NCBI GenBank assembly: GCA_959347315.1
Contig: OY365813.1
Span: 20,369,854-20,433,853, forward strand
Length of the DNA stretch: 64,000 nucleotides
Origin: Bimastos eiseni
Taxonomy: Eukaryota > Annelida > Clitellata > Crassiclitellata > Lumbricidae
Reading direction: 5' to 3'
Shown here piece by piece: positions 45,010 through 58,498 of the stretch. The position numbers and the translations under genes were made by a program. Every line of letters begins with the position of its first letter. Position 1 is the first letter of the stretch. The notes under the pieces were generated by a model that was given only the letters and a program-made list of their open reading frames with translations, was not told the origin of the DNA and did not search any database.

Positions 45010-45559
45010 TAGGGATGTTAAACGATAACCGGAAAAACGGTTTTAAAATCGAAAATAGGTTTCTGTCATTTGCAAAACAATAATCGAATTTTTCACCGTA
45101 TTAGTTATCTCGCATGCATAGGAAGGGCTCAAGTCGGTCAACTGCAAGGGTATAGACGCGGCTAGGTGAAATATTTTCCTGCCACGTCTTCCAACAGGGT
45201 AATTAATAGCTGCCGATTGCTAATAAACGGCCCTCTTGTCCATACAAGACTAGCGTGGGAAAGTGAGATAGGGGAAGGGTAACCGGAGCTCACTGCAAAG
45301 CACCCGAATTTGATCCGTACAGTGGAGAACTAAGTCACCGGTGGGGGTTTTCAATGGAGAACGACGCATAGCGACGGGGTGAGTATGAGAGCCGAGCACT
45401 GTAGGCTTCTGTTCAGATTACGTCACAATGTGACTTAAACACTTTGGTATAGAGTGTTGACGCTGTAATGCGATACTTAATATGCAAAATAACGTGCATA
45501 ATATACTGCATTGAAATTCGATAATCGGTTTGCCCCAAAAACCGATATTTACAACCCTA
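45010..45559. mobile_element. hAT-type MITE, 550 bp
   Basis: Ends TAGGGATGTTAAACGATAAC and, on the other strand, TAGGGTTGTAAATATCGG. A perfect 8-bp target duplication GATTAGAT flanks it at 45002-45009 and 45560-45567. No ORF. Subterminal ataaccggaaaaacgg and ccgattatcg repeat in inverse orientation. It is distinct from the families at 24866 and 25846. Confidence 0.85.
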
Positions 45560-47569
45560 GATTAGATTTAGACTAGATGTTAAACTTTCATTAATAGTGA
45601 ATCGGTTCTTTCATGTTTTCCTGTCTTTGTTTTGGACAGTGTGCATTTAGGTTGACGCAAACTGCTGATTGGATTTGCGTTTTCTTCTCGATGTGATGGA
45701 CATTGGACATGCAACCAATGTTTTCTTATTATACTGCATACTTCGCTGATGCTTACGAATCTTCTCTACGGATACGAACGAGGCCTTTGACAATCTGTGA
45801 CAGTGTTAGTCCCAAAGCAGTCCCAGTGTATAGGGTGCTTGTACTCGTTCTTCGCTCGCAATTGCTTGGTACCCTCGATGTTTTGTCGTATGGACAGGGG
45901 TACGCGTACGAGCGGTGGAAGGAGGGTTATATCGGATATGGTCGCATTGTATCGTATTGGCATTGTATTTCTACAGTGGTAATACATGTATGTATGTGTG
46001 CATAAACGAGCTTTTGAAGTAGGGCAATATCGGATACAGTCGCATTGTATTGTATTCATTGTTGCATCTTGGCAATACGCGACATAGGAGCGACCAGAGT
46101 CAAGAGATATGCGAGCGTGTGATTGACACTGGAATGATGTAGCTCTCTAAGATGAGGTACATGCTGTGCCTTTCGCTGCTGTATGGCTGACTCATCTGTT
46201 TGCCCTATCCTACTTTAAAAAGCTATGCATGACAAAACTTTAAAATATCCAATTGCGGAGTATTTACCCAATGCATGGGCATATTCTGGGTGTTGTTAAT
46301 GGGTTGAAACGTCGACCCAAAATGAATAGTTGCCATAGAAACCCTCGATTTTTAAAAACGGACACAGTGCTCTGTAATGAAAACTACCCCTAATGGAAAC
46401 CCCCAAAAATTGCTATGCCCTTAACCCAATGGTCTACCTTGTGACTGTGTGGAGACCAAGTAATTCCTTTAAATATTGGGTAACTTAAAAGGCTATGCTA
46501 CATGTGTGTAGAAAATAATATAAATCACAGCGATTTTGACAGTTTGTATTCATTAGTTTTGCACTGACATGACCAATTAGTGTGAAGACGCGTATCACTC
46601 CCTCAAGTTTGCCTATGCGTACGTCTTTGCTTTCATTTTGCTAAGTCATGTTCGTGATGTTCTCGTTTTGTTGATGTCTTTATAATTGTGATCAAAATCC
46701 TGATTAACGAATGCGCGTTGCGAACATCATTTGTTTTGTGTTCTGATTAAATATGCACGAGTTAATATATTGTGAAGTTTTGGCATTAGCTAGTAGCACC
46801 AAAGGTTTGTAAAACTACAATGGTATTGCTAATTGTAGTTAATCTTCTCAGTGGTAGATTGTTGTGTTTTTGAGCTGATTTGGAGTTCTAAACTTCTTCG
46901 GGTGCTCAAGAAATCCATGTGCAGTTACGATATATCACGATATAGCTATAGTACGATATAGCATTGATATTTATGTTACACCCTCTGGGGTTTCGTGGCT
47001 GCTCTGGTGAAATCGGGGTACTTGCTAGGGTAGTTTTGCCTGACTGTCAATAGAAAGGTGATACTTGGTTTGAGATTTATGCTCCACGTGCACCCCCAAC
47101 TCAGTTATGACGAGTACAGTGACCGTACTCTGGGCAGAGGAGACGGCGAGAGAGAGGACTGACCATCCATCCTTGTATGCCGAGGTTAAGAAAATGGTAT
47201 CGCTAACACTCCATGCTCATGTCTGCCTCTCCTGCTAGGTTAGCGGACCGCTTTTCTTCTAATGATGTGATAATAGATCCGTTTTAAGTGCTGCAAACAC
47301 AGAAATGTAAACAGATAGATGATTTATTACCAATTTCAAAATATTACTGACTGCTTTCCTGGTTGTGTTACTGTATCTTCCAAGGAAAGACGTGATTTGT
47401 GGGCTTTGCGCCGGTGAATTTTTATGTAGACTTTCGTGCTTAGTCGAAGCAGAACTAATTATGTGAAATGAAATGATGCTTTAAGATTATTTGTTGGACC
47501 ATTTATGACATGCTGGAATGAAGAGCAGTATGTAGGAAGCCTAGGCATTGGTCAAGTTAGATATAGGAC

Positions 47570-47910
47570 GTGATGGGCACCTTGCTTGACTACTGTACAG
47601 TTAAATTCGATGTCGAGTACTGTTTAAGGTTGTTGTCATTGATGTACGAGTGATTTGGCTGCATTGTGTCGCATATGGCTACATTTCTATTGTATGTGGC
47701 TTGTCTATGGCTGCATTCTATCATATATGGCTTGTCTATGGCTGCATTTTATCATATATGGCTTATATATGGTTGCATTCTATCAGCCATGGATGTTCAA
47801 CAAACGAAAAATGCAATACAATCAACTCCTGTAATAACTTGATTAACTTGTAATTATAAGCTCATACTATGGAAACTTGCAATCATACTGCTGTGTGTCA
47901 GTATGAAATC
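47570..47910 (+). repeat. SINE family E, diverged, with internal tandem repeat
   Basis: Begins gggcaccttgcttgactactgtacagttaaattcg and ends ctcctgtaataacttgat…tgcaatcatactgctgtgtgtcag, interrupted by four ~31-bp units of atggctgcattctatcatat (47665-47795). Confidence 0.65.
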
Positions 47911-50639
47911 GATAAACAAAGATTATCATTGTTATTATTATTACTGCTTCTTTGTGGATTCATTAATTTGCATTAATTGCTGCACTGTTAGTGAATGTGA
48001 CATTTTATCACTGCATGGTTTCACAAGTAATTTCATTGTCTTGGTCAGAGAGATTTAGATGTATGTAGTTTTTAACAGTAGAGTTTTGGTTAAAATGTCG
48101 TTTCAGCAAAGTCTACCTAAAATTGATGTTCCATTTCTTGGCAGTTACAGAGAATCCGGTTTTGTTGCAATTTGTTATTTTGTGATTTTCATATATTATT
48201 GTACTACTTTTGTAGAAGGCAGTTGATTTTGACTTTCAAACTTGCATGAGGTTACCAACTGTCTTGAAATGGCTGATAATTTCTTACATGATTTCAATCT
48301 TATGCTGTAATATTTAACATTAATTTTAAAGTGATGTGAATAAATCATTTGCCAGAGATTTTGTTAGGAACGAGTTTTAAGAAATGGTATCTAGAAAGCT
48401 TTTATGTAAAATGGTTTTTTCTTTTTTGAAATCACAATCCTAGAACAGGCATTGTATGACTTTGGAAGACATTCTGGGTGTATAGGTGGCACCATTTTCT
48501 GTAGCAATGGCCTCAATTTTCAATCATATCTCACAGGGACTATACTTAATAGTAGGTTGGAAAGTGATGTACAGACAAATGATGTGATGAGCTTGTATGA
48601 ATAATGTACAGATTGTGAGAATGTCCTGCAATTATTTCTTACATCTGGGACAAAATGGGAAACTTTTGTTTTAAGATGGTTTTGATAAAAATTAACAGAA
48701 AGATTGGTTCCTTGTTGCTATCGTAAGGTGGCAGTAGAAGCTATTTTACGAACGTTTACCTTCCGTGCACGTGCATTTATTAATGTCTCTTTGCTGTTGG
48801 CCAATGCACATTTAGCATCATATCATGGAATATTCTAGGATGTTTCTTTTCAGGCCAGCCAAACTTGAGTGTCTCAATTTATTCCATATCCTGGTAGTTT
48901 GCAATCTCTAGAAAATTTCTGTGGTAATCCTAATGGGTAATTTTCCATTGAATAGAAATACAATAGAAGAACACCTTTAATAAAAAAGGAACTGCTGTAT
49001 AGAAGAATACCCTGTAATTACACCGAGGATTTGGATGAGTGAAGCCCTGCTGTGCCTTATCGGTTTGTACAAACTTGACCCAGGCATTGTATTTTGCTGT
49101 GATTTTTGCTGACTGAATAGCCATGAATAAGTGGCAGCTTTTAATTAAGTCTTTTGGAATTTTTAAGAACTGCATAGCTGAAAATAAAATTTGAGAAATC
49201 ATCTCTCTGCGTGCTGTGATGAAGTTTACAGTATCCTTTTAAATGAACATAAATACGTTAATATAAATCTGTCTTCACCCAGTACTGTTTTCTTGTACAG
49301 TACGATTTCGGATGTGAAAGATTACTTGATTTCTGCTCTTTTTTTTTAGATGTGTTGTCAGTTGTGCATATAGTATAGTTGTAGTTTTGCCAAGGCTATG
49401 TTGTTGCAAAGTATGATTTGATTAATCGCTGCGATCATGTGTAATATGTTTCTGATTAAACTGAAACAGTGGTACAGAGTTTGTTTTATCTTGAATAGGT
49501 TACTTTCTGTTAGGTTGTGCAGTGTACAGGTAAAACCAGTGAAACTGGAAAGAGTGACATAACTTTTCCATCTCTTGTCATAGAGCAGCAATTCCCTTCC
49601 AACTGGCAGGGAAATTTTTCCACTGCAGCCTGACTAATTTATCCAATTTGCTATTATTCTATTCCAATGACTTTAAATATGTTTCAAAATTGATTTAAAT
49701 GCATGTTAAGACAATTCTAGTACAATATTGACATCTAAAATGAAAGATGGGAGTTATAATTATTATGTCATTTGGAGGAGGAAAGTTTATATCGTGAACC
49801 AACAGCTGTTTGGGCACAGACCAAGGGCTACAGTTATGCAGATCATCACAAACTATTGTTATTTAATTCCATTCAATATTTCTGTTCCATGTATTTATGG
49901 AGACTGAAAATGAATATGTGAGATTTGAAGCCACTTAAAAGGATGGTCACAACGACATTTAATACTATCGTTACAGCAATCTTTGTAACAGGTAAACAGA
50001 AAGTGTATAAAATTCAAATACAATTGTACAAAAAGTTAGGCACATTATCAATGGAATAAAAAATTCTGCCTTGTCATATTTGCATAACTTATGAAGAATT
50101 CATTTAGTAGAAAAGCTTTAACATATAAATACCTATTCTATAATATATAAAATTTTGATGCAAAATGTTGGTCTAATACTACTACAAGCTGCAACACCAA
50201 CTGCTAACAAAAGAAGCAATAAAACAATGAAAATACGAAAATACACCCTACTTGGGGTGTTTTTCATCCCCTATACAAAAGCTGGGACTTCATAGATGTT
50301 ATTTAGTGGATTAGCTGAGCCAAATATGTAGGCATACACATCTTATCCAGTCAATAAAAAACGATACAATAACAAGGTTTTAAAGTGATGCAGAAGAGAT
50401 GTATTATCACTGCAGGTCAACATTGAATGCTTAACTGCCCAACTCTCCTAGCTCACTCTTTAAAGCTGTTGATAATAGTATCCACAGAGGCGATACGAAT
50501 TTTCTAAGCCATTCCACAAGTTTACAACTTCTGCACAAAAGAATTATTTCTTCCTTAATGATCATTTCAGTTTTAAAATAATTTCTACCTATAATTAAGA
50601 AAAAACTATTTGATATTTCACTCCTTCCTAAGTTTAGAT

Positions 50640-50843
50640 GTGCACAACACTGCCATGATGCAGGACTTTCTCAAGGTCCCTGAATGGTGCATTGACCGCC
50701 TCAGTGGTCTATCCATTCAGTTACTCTGCCTAACCGACGATTTCTCGTCCCGAGTCGCCCAATTCAAGAACCTCACCCACTGCATTTCTGCCTTATTTAA
50801 GACTTCATTTGGGTCTCCTCTGCTTCTCTTTCTCAGTTTGTAG
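50640..50843 (+). other. Short open stretch of unknown nature
   Basis: A 70-codon open stretch (QDFLKVPEWCIDRLSGLS…) ends in a stop at 50841. It lies in an AT-rich intergenic stretch, with higher GC than its surroundings. I recognise no domain; it could be a decayed retroposon or an isolated exon. Confidence 0.2.
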
Positions 50844-51686
50844 TCCACACCTTTCTAAACGTTCTTCATTACTCAAATCCTTATAGTCTCGAATAATATT
50901 TGTAGCATTCATTTCTACATTTAATTTTGAAACACTTTAATTGTTACTGGTAAATAAAATGTGAATACTGGCAACATGAGATGAAATGACTGTCTAACAG
51001 TTTTGCAATAATCACCACCATGCATATAATTTAATAGAAAAAGGCATGACTGTGCATAGTAACAAGAAAAATGTCCCTGATCGAGCGACTATTTTGTAAG
51101 TTCTGCGCCATAATCACACTATTCAATCAAATATTTATAAAAGTTAATCAATGAGAAATGTTCTCCGTCAAATTGTTTCATCTTAAGAAAGCAAGCATAC
51201 CCAAGCACTACGAAACATAAGCAAAGTACATACTCTAAAGACTAATTGAAATAGAAAAATAGAAAAGTGGAAATTCAGACATTGCTTTGATCATATAAAC
51301 AAACCATGTAACTCATGAGGCATCTTAGAAACCACACAAAGCCAATACAAAACACCTAACGACATATATATATTATTATGAGATAGGTGAAATATGACAT
51401 TTTTGGTCAGACAAGTTCAACACTCCTAAATTAATTATTGTTCTGACTGTAACAAGCCATACAATTTGCAAAACAATAAACGCACTGATCTTCTTGACCT
51501 GATTATGGCTCGGTTTTGGTGTCATTCATTGATGCCTTGTGCAATAGACACCGGTGCAATAGAAGTAACCAATTACCATTATTTACTAACACTCCACTTC
51601 TCTTGAAGTGTAACATGGAATAAGTGAATTCATCCAGCTAATCAAAAAGCAACAATATGGCCATGATACCACACAAAGCTGATTAC

Positions 51687-54600
51687 CTACTTATCGTCCG
51701 GGTTTTGATAGTTCTCCGGTGCATTGTTTTTATCATGATTTTGAGTTTGTACATCAGAGTGGCGGTTGTTCTTATACTGCCCTGACTTCTGAGAAGAGCG
51801 ATTTCCAGACAGCTGATGATTGCTGTACCAATCATTCAGGTAATTCCGGGGGCCTCGTGTTTCGTTAGAGAATCGGGCGCTAGATGAAGAATGAGCATCA
51901 TTCTTAGGCACAACAGATTTCTTTATCAGACGATTGTCTGATGGCAGGAAATCTTCAGTATTCATTACCAATTTTCGGCATTCAAAATGCCAAAGAAGGT
52001 CTTTCCACATTTTGTCACATTTAAGCAGATGCTTGTTACCTAAAAACAATAGATTGCAGATTCAAACCTCTACAATCCTTTCTCACATTAATTGTCATTG
52101 GACTAAGACAAAACACATTTTACTCTAGCATTGAAAAAGAAGAGAGCAAATCCTTAAGCTAGCTCTGAGGCAATCATGTGTATTAAGTGTTAGCGACTTC
52201 ATTTTCTGAGCCTTGTTATATGAGGGCGGTGGCCAGTTTTCTCCCTTGCCATCTGATCTTCCCACCGACAGAGTGTACAGTCAGTGCACTCATCACAACT
52301 TAGTTGGCTACGGGCAAAGGTGGATCAGAAATCTCAAGTCAATTTCTGACCTGGTGGGAACAACAGCCTAACATATTGGTCATATTCAAGTGTTTAAACT
52401 GTCTTCAGTTCAGGGAGGGGCCATAGAGCAATGCACAACACACTGGAGTGCAGAGCTGAGGAACCAAGTTCAATACCTGTATCCCCATAAGGTTAACTAG
52501 TCCTTCTTTCGCTATGAGTCGGAGTTCGTAAATTGGATGTATAACGCAACAGGCGCCTTGCATGGCTGGCACCAATTAAATTCGACTACTGTAATAATTT
52601 GTCATCAATTGTTGATACTGTATTTGCAATCATACTGCAGTTTGTCAGCTTGAAATTAAAAGAAAAATATTATTTCAATATAAAAATACATCATTTTATC
52701 ATATTCATATTTCAAAATCAGATAAAAATTAAACAAAGACATATGGCACAATATGCTGCAAACATGGATTATAGATGTTCACGAACCTACCAATTATTAT
52801 AAGCCCGAGTTGTGCTCTGGTGAGAGCAACGTTTATTTGATGTTCATCGATAATGAAACCCATGTTCTTCTGACACCAGCCGATCGATGGTTTCTTTTCG
52901 ATCTCGTACTCTGGCATTGATCGCACAAGACTCAGAATGACATAATCCCATTCATCACCTGAACACATTCATCAAATATAACAGAACATGACAATTATTG
53001 TTCTTTAACAGGTGCTATTGCAGTCACTTCATTTCTACTGCAATTGAATTTAGACCGGTTGAATGCCAAGCATTTGTACTGCAATTTTAAATGCTTCACA
53101 TGTAGTGCACACCAGTGGTCAAATTTCTTGCCGGTTCTCCACATACTGAAAAATTTCAAACTTGAGCCTAAGTCAGGCTAAGTGGCGAATCTATAACAGA
53201 ATATAATCGCTTTTTGTTATTCGAATAGGCATAAAATGTTTTAAACAAGGCGCATATGGTTGATTTATTAAACAAAACATGAATCTAGGTGGTTGATCTC
53301 ATCTGATGGGTGGCAGATCTCATGGATGAGGTGGTGGATCTCAAATCCGAGGTTCTGGATCTCAGATCCGGCTGAACTGGTGCACACATGGAAATTAGAC
53401 AGGCTGTGCCCTACTAGAAATGCAACAATGAGATTGAGTACTGTGTATATTGCTGCATTTCATATTCGTTTTATGGTGTGATATCATTGTTTGAAGAATT
53501 CAAGATTGATATTACAATATGCCCCCAGATCTGTGCTATCTGGCTTACATCAGCATATACGTGCAATTCAATTAAGAAAACAATGGACCGGTCGAAAGTC
53601 ACAAATGGGGTGACCTACCTTGACTAGCAATGACGGTTACAACGTTCGGGTGCTCATAACCAGAAGCTTTCAAATCCTGTTCTATTGCAGTGCACTGAGC
53701 TTTGTACTGTGACAGTATGGTAATCTTGTCCGGATCTACATGCCATAGATTCACCAGATTGAAGAATATTCTCACCTATAGAACAAAGTCACAAATATTA
53801 CTGTTAATCATTAAGTAATTGCAACTGGCATTTGAGCAAATTCAGACATAGCGTTTCGAAAAAAGTAATTGTCTCCATGAAACAATACAATCAAGTTTCA
53901 TAAAGTTCATATATATGTATCCTGTCTGTGTCTCTAGCTTTCCACACTCCACAGTTCAGGCCAACGATTTTATACAACAATTAATCTCTTGTATCCTGAA
54001 GTTTCAAATGATTTTCACTTTTACATAAGCTTTCAGGTATAAAGAAGTAAAAATGTCAATGAGGAGCAAAATCATTATTGCTTCAATGTGTGAGGCAAGG
54101 AGCATAAGCGTTGTGACTATCATTTCAAACGAGTCCACTTGAGACCATAAATAAGTTTACTTACAGCTTCTCTTCTTTCCAGTTCATTGCTCCTGGAATG
54201 TTCATTTCCATCTTCTGTTGAGACAGATAAGATTTTCTCGGCACCCTCTGCATGACAGAACACCATAGGTGGAGAGAATCTGTCCGGCCATATTCGTAGC
54301 CGTTTTTCACCAATGCAGTCACGCTTTTCTGCCGTGGTTAATTTCTTGTCATAAAACTGCTTTGAGGGGAATTCACAGATGCCTGGGTGCTATGAATAAA
54401 GAATAGGAAACAAAATTATTCATGGACTTATTGCTTGGTGAGTCATAAACCTGGGCAATGGAAGTTCCTAGTAACAATTGCAATTAATATCCTATTCAGA
54501 TGAATGGTGCCTCTTACGAATTCCCTAAAAATTATCCTAAAAGTTACTGAGATAGAAATCACAACAAAGCCAATCACAAACAACGAATTATTCTATTCTA

Positions 54601-57600
54601 TTTACGAACTTATAAAGCGCCTCACACAGTACAACCTAACCACAGGCACTCCGAGTGTGAAGAACCACCAGAGAAAGGAAAAGCCTTAAGACAACGAGCA
54701 GAAACAGTCGTGCTACTAGATAAGATTTCAACACGACTCACAGCAGGAAGACTGTTCCATAGCGAAGGGCCAACAGAGGCTGAGATGTGGCAGTTCTAGA
54801 TTGAGGTACTAGAAGGTTGAGATAGAAAGGTAGATTGAAAACTAATGGCAAATGAATTCAACGAACCATTCTGTATTGTTCTGTAAGCATGATGGCTCTG
54901 TCCTTGTATCGTTCAAAAAGTGAGATATCAAGTCCAAGTTCTTTTGCAACAGGGTTCGTGACAATCGGTTGAAGCTGTTTATGGTCACCAATTAATACAA
55001 CCTGGCGAGCAGCTTTGAAAGCTTGCAATGGAATTAACGTTTCTGGTTCCATGCACATTCCACATTCGTCTGTTATAATCTGATGTATGTTAGCACTGCG
55101 TATCATTCGTGGACTAACACTAGCAGCGCAGGTACAAAGAATGATGTCATATTCCTTCAACTCGTGTATTGCTGCATCGGTAATGAGCTTCTGGTATTCT
55201 TCAACTTGTTCCTCACTAATTTGTTCTGGTGTGTCCCTGTTGTCAGCAAATAACTTGTCAAAGGCTCTGATCTTGGCACTGAATTTCTTGCCCTTCTCGC
55301 GCATGATGTGATGCAGAGCAATGTCCTTGTTTTCATCTTTATCAATCAATTCATAGTGTCTTCCACCGCTGCATCCAATGTGCAGGGTGTCTCGTGGAAT
55401 CGGAAAAACTTGTTTCTCCAGAGCTTGGCTGTATAAACGCACAATCCTTGGACAGTTCTTTCCCAGCTTCTTGAGCCATTCTACAAGAAGTAAATGCACT
55501 TTTTTTAACTTCTCAATCGTAAGCTTTAACAAATCTCGATATAAAATATATAATTCTGATAAGAAAATAACAGCTGACTGAATGCTTTTCATGATCACGT
55601 GAATGCTAAAAGTTACTGAAATCACAACAAAGCCAATCACAAACAACGAATTATTCTATGCTATTTACGAACTTATAAAGCGCCTCACACAGTACAACCT
55701 AGAATCACTTGAATGCTAAAGACGAATTACTTTAAGTAACCGATCAACGCTTTGGTTCGATGACTTTGATTTTATTCAAATCTATAATATATAACTCAAA
55801 ATACTAAATAATTAATGATAATTAGTAAAATGAGCAATATATTTCCAGACACTCACTGGCAGCTACGTCAACAGAGCTGTTTGATGGTCCACAGTAAAGA
55901 ACCTGTACATGAGATCCACCATTGTTTCTCAATTCTTTGTTCATGCGAACAAACCAATAAGCCACTTTAATTCCAGTCACAGTCTTCCCTGTTCCTGTAA
56001 AAATTATATTAATTTAGTCAGTCAAACTGTAATTTGAGTTTAATTTTTGTAATAAAATAAAATTAATTTGCTAAATCAGTAAGTTACATTTTCACATCCT
56101 ATAAATGTAGATCTACAGAAAAAAGAAATTTAGTGCAAGCTGCATGCAGACTGGCTTTGTAAAAACTGGTAATCAGTCAAGGGATGCACCACTCACCCGG
56201 TGGTCCCTGAATGAGTGTGAATTTTCCTTGTAATGACTTCCGAATTGCTTCTGTTTGACAGGAATTATTCTTGTAAATTTTGGTTGATGCATCCACCTCT
56301 ACATCATAGGTATCATCTTTTAGATACTTGGTGATCTCTGTAAAATATTTAAGTACTCTTCATCAAAAACGTTATAAACACATACTATATCACCACCCCG
56401 CATGTACTTTTTAATAAAATTAGCTTTGTTTAAACTACTAACTTGTTTAAAGTTCCAAACTACTGTAAAACTTTATAGCGCCCCATAGTATAGACCCCCT
56501 ATGCTTAGTACATCACTTTGTCCCACTACAAAATCCCACAAATTAACCATGCCATTAAAACTAGTACCCGACGCCAAAAATAAGTTTTGCAGCATGTGAA
56601 AATATAGACTAAAGGCCTGCTTAAGCCCACTCCATGCATTTCTAACTGACACCATAATTATGTTGTATATCTTATAAGATTAAAAACAAAAAACAGCACA
56701 CGTCAAACTTGATTTATACATGTATGCATAGAATAAGCCGGGATGCCTACCAGGTAGGCTATCCACGCGTTGACCAAGGGCGATCCTTTTGCACAGATCA
56801 GATGAATCGTGTAGCGAGTTCACTGCACCTTCCATCCGTCTGAAAACAGCAAGTTTTAAAATTTCGACTTTCAACACTTTTCCATGGCTCAAACAAGTAG
56901 GCAATAAACTCCTTTAAGTCTTGACTATAGCTTGCTTCTTATGGTAGCCAATCGAAAAGTATACGTGGTTCCATCAGCACTTGTGAAACAGCTGGTGCTT
57001 TGTGCCATAAACTTCACAGTATAGCCTTTAAACATTTGAAATTTACTGTTACCAATGAGAAATCAGATTAAAATACATTTAAGTCAAAAGACAAGTTGTT
57101 ATTGCTAAAAAACACACACCTGTCAGGAAGCAGTCTCGTTAGAAATTCAACGGTGCATTTTGCCCCAAGTCTTCCTGCATCTAAAAGTTCTTTCGGTGGT
57201 AAGGAATTAAACTGTTCCAGACGAAACTTGACAACAACATCTTGGCCGTCGTCACTTGCACTGCTTGCAATCGCATGGCCGACCCAGATATTGCGTACAA
57301 AACTTGTACACAATACGTCCTTCGACTGAAACACTTTGTCTTGCTTTGTATGATAACGAATACACATGAAATCGTTTGGATCTTCTTCTCCATAGGGACA
57401 ACTGGTTAAAATGTTGATCTTACGCTTCCTGCAAAAATCTAAAGGCAGACTGAGTTCACCGCAGTATACTCCATTCCTCTTTTCAAGAGAAACACAAACA
57501 TTGTTGCATAGAATTGTGTCGTCTGCTGCAGCAGCTTTTGAAGCTGCTTCCATCGCTAATATTGGCAACCAGATGCCTCTGTAATGGTCGATGGAATGGT

Positions 57601-58498
57601 AGTTTTGTAGAACCTTCTTAGTCGCGAGTTCGGCAAAGCATTTTACCTGTCAAATCAGTAATAACGATAGTTCTAAAGTCTAAAACCAAAGCAAATAAGT
57701 CAACGCCAATGTTGAAGTAACCTATTATATACGTCTTCCTGACATTGCAATCATATTAAAACCACTATTTTCTAAAAATCATCACAAAATCGATAAATAA
57801 ATAAATAGTTCAAGCAAAGTATGCAGACCCTAATCGCTGAGAGACAGACAGACACACAGAAATGTGACAGACAAGCAAAAAAAGACAGAGAGAAAAGAGG
57901 TTAGAAAACAAGAGATGAGAGGGAAAAAAGAGAGCATATGAAAGACAGGGAGAGAGAATGAAAGAAGAAGGGAAAGAGGGAGAAGGGTGGGAGAAAAAGA
58001 GTCAAAATAACTCATCAGCATCTGTTACCCATGTTCAATTGGGCTTACCGGATCAATTCTGTGTAGAACACAGACGTCCTGTTCGGGTGTTAAGTTGACC
58101 ATGCGAATGGCAGGTTGCAGGAACCCGTTGGTACATTCTGCAACCAACTGTACTGCCATGACGCTGCCACGAGCAAGCTTCTGACTGAATCGAACATGGT
58201 GTTTAACCATCACAGCATCATCGTACATCTCTGATGTCACCTCAGTCAGTTCGGTTTTGCACTGCCTCGCCTGGGAGACACCCTCCATGATTTCCACCAT
58301 CAGCTTCCTGGTAGCAATGACGTCATCAGTGGAAATGGCGTCCATCAGAAGGCGCCATTGGGACACAGAGACATTTGCGATGTGTCTGTTGGATTCGATA
58401 CGCATCAGTCTTCGAATATTGCGACGTCCTCGTGCATAAGACATCATGGACGCGTCAGGTCGCGTATTGTATAAACGCTTTTCCCAATGCAACTCCAC
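51687..58498 (-). CDS. HELZ2-like helicase portion (10 exons)
   Basis: The exon at 58498-58049 bridges RNB and helicase. The 57646-57120 exon holds the 1B/stalk-like region. The Walker A motif is split by a phase 1 intron inside the second Gly of GPPG|TGKT (56197/55994). The exon at 55480-54867 holds motifs II-IV, and 54389-52791 hold the second RecA lobe with the TRAQ motif VI. The last exon adds about 90 residues rich in Asn, Ser and Gln after the helicase, probably disordered. All key ATPase residues are present. Confidence 0.93.

Larger units (their letters stand above)
45568..51686. other. Intergenic region between convergent IRF and HELZ2-like genes
   Basis: No exon recognised. It holds short repeats at 45890-46060 (a copy of 42570-42650: ggtggaaggagggttatatcggatatggtcg), a SINE family E copy at 47570-47910 and a tandem repeat at 47665-47795. 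About 48000-51600 is AT-rich, largely unique and repeat-poor; it might contain untranslated sequence, but nothing shows this. Confidence 0.6.

Noticed and set aside
45703..46059. About 100-codon open frames on both strands
   Set aside because: Composed partly of the repeat at 45890-46060; no domain, no splice context, overlapping frames on both strands.
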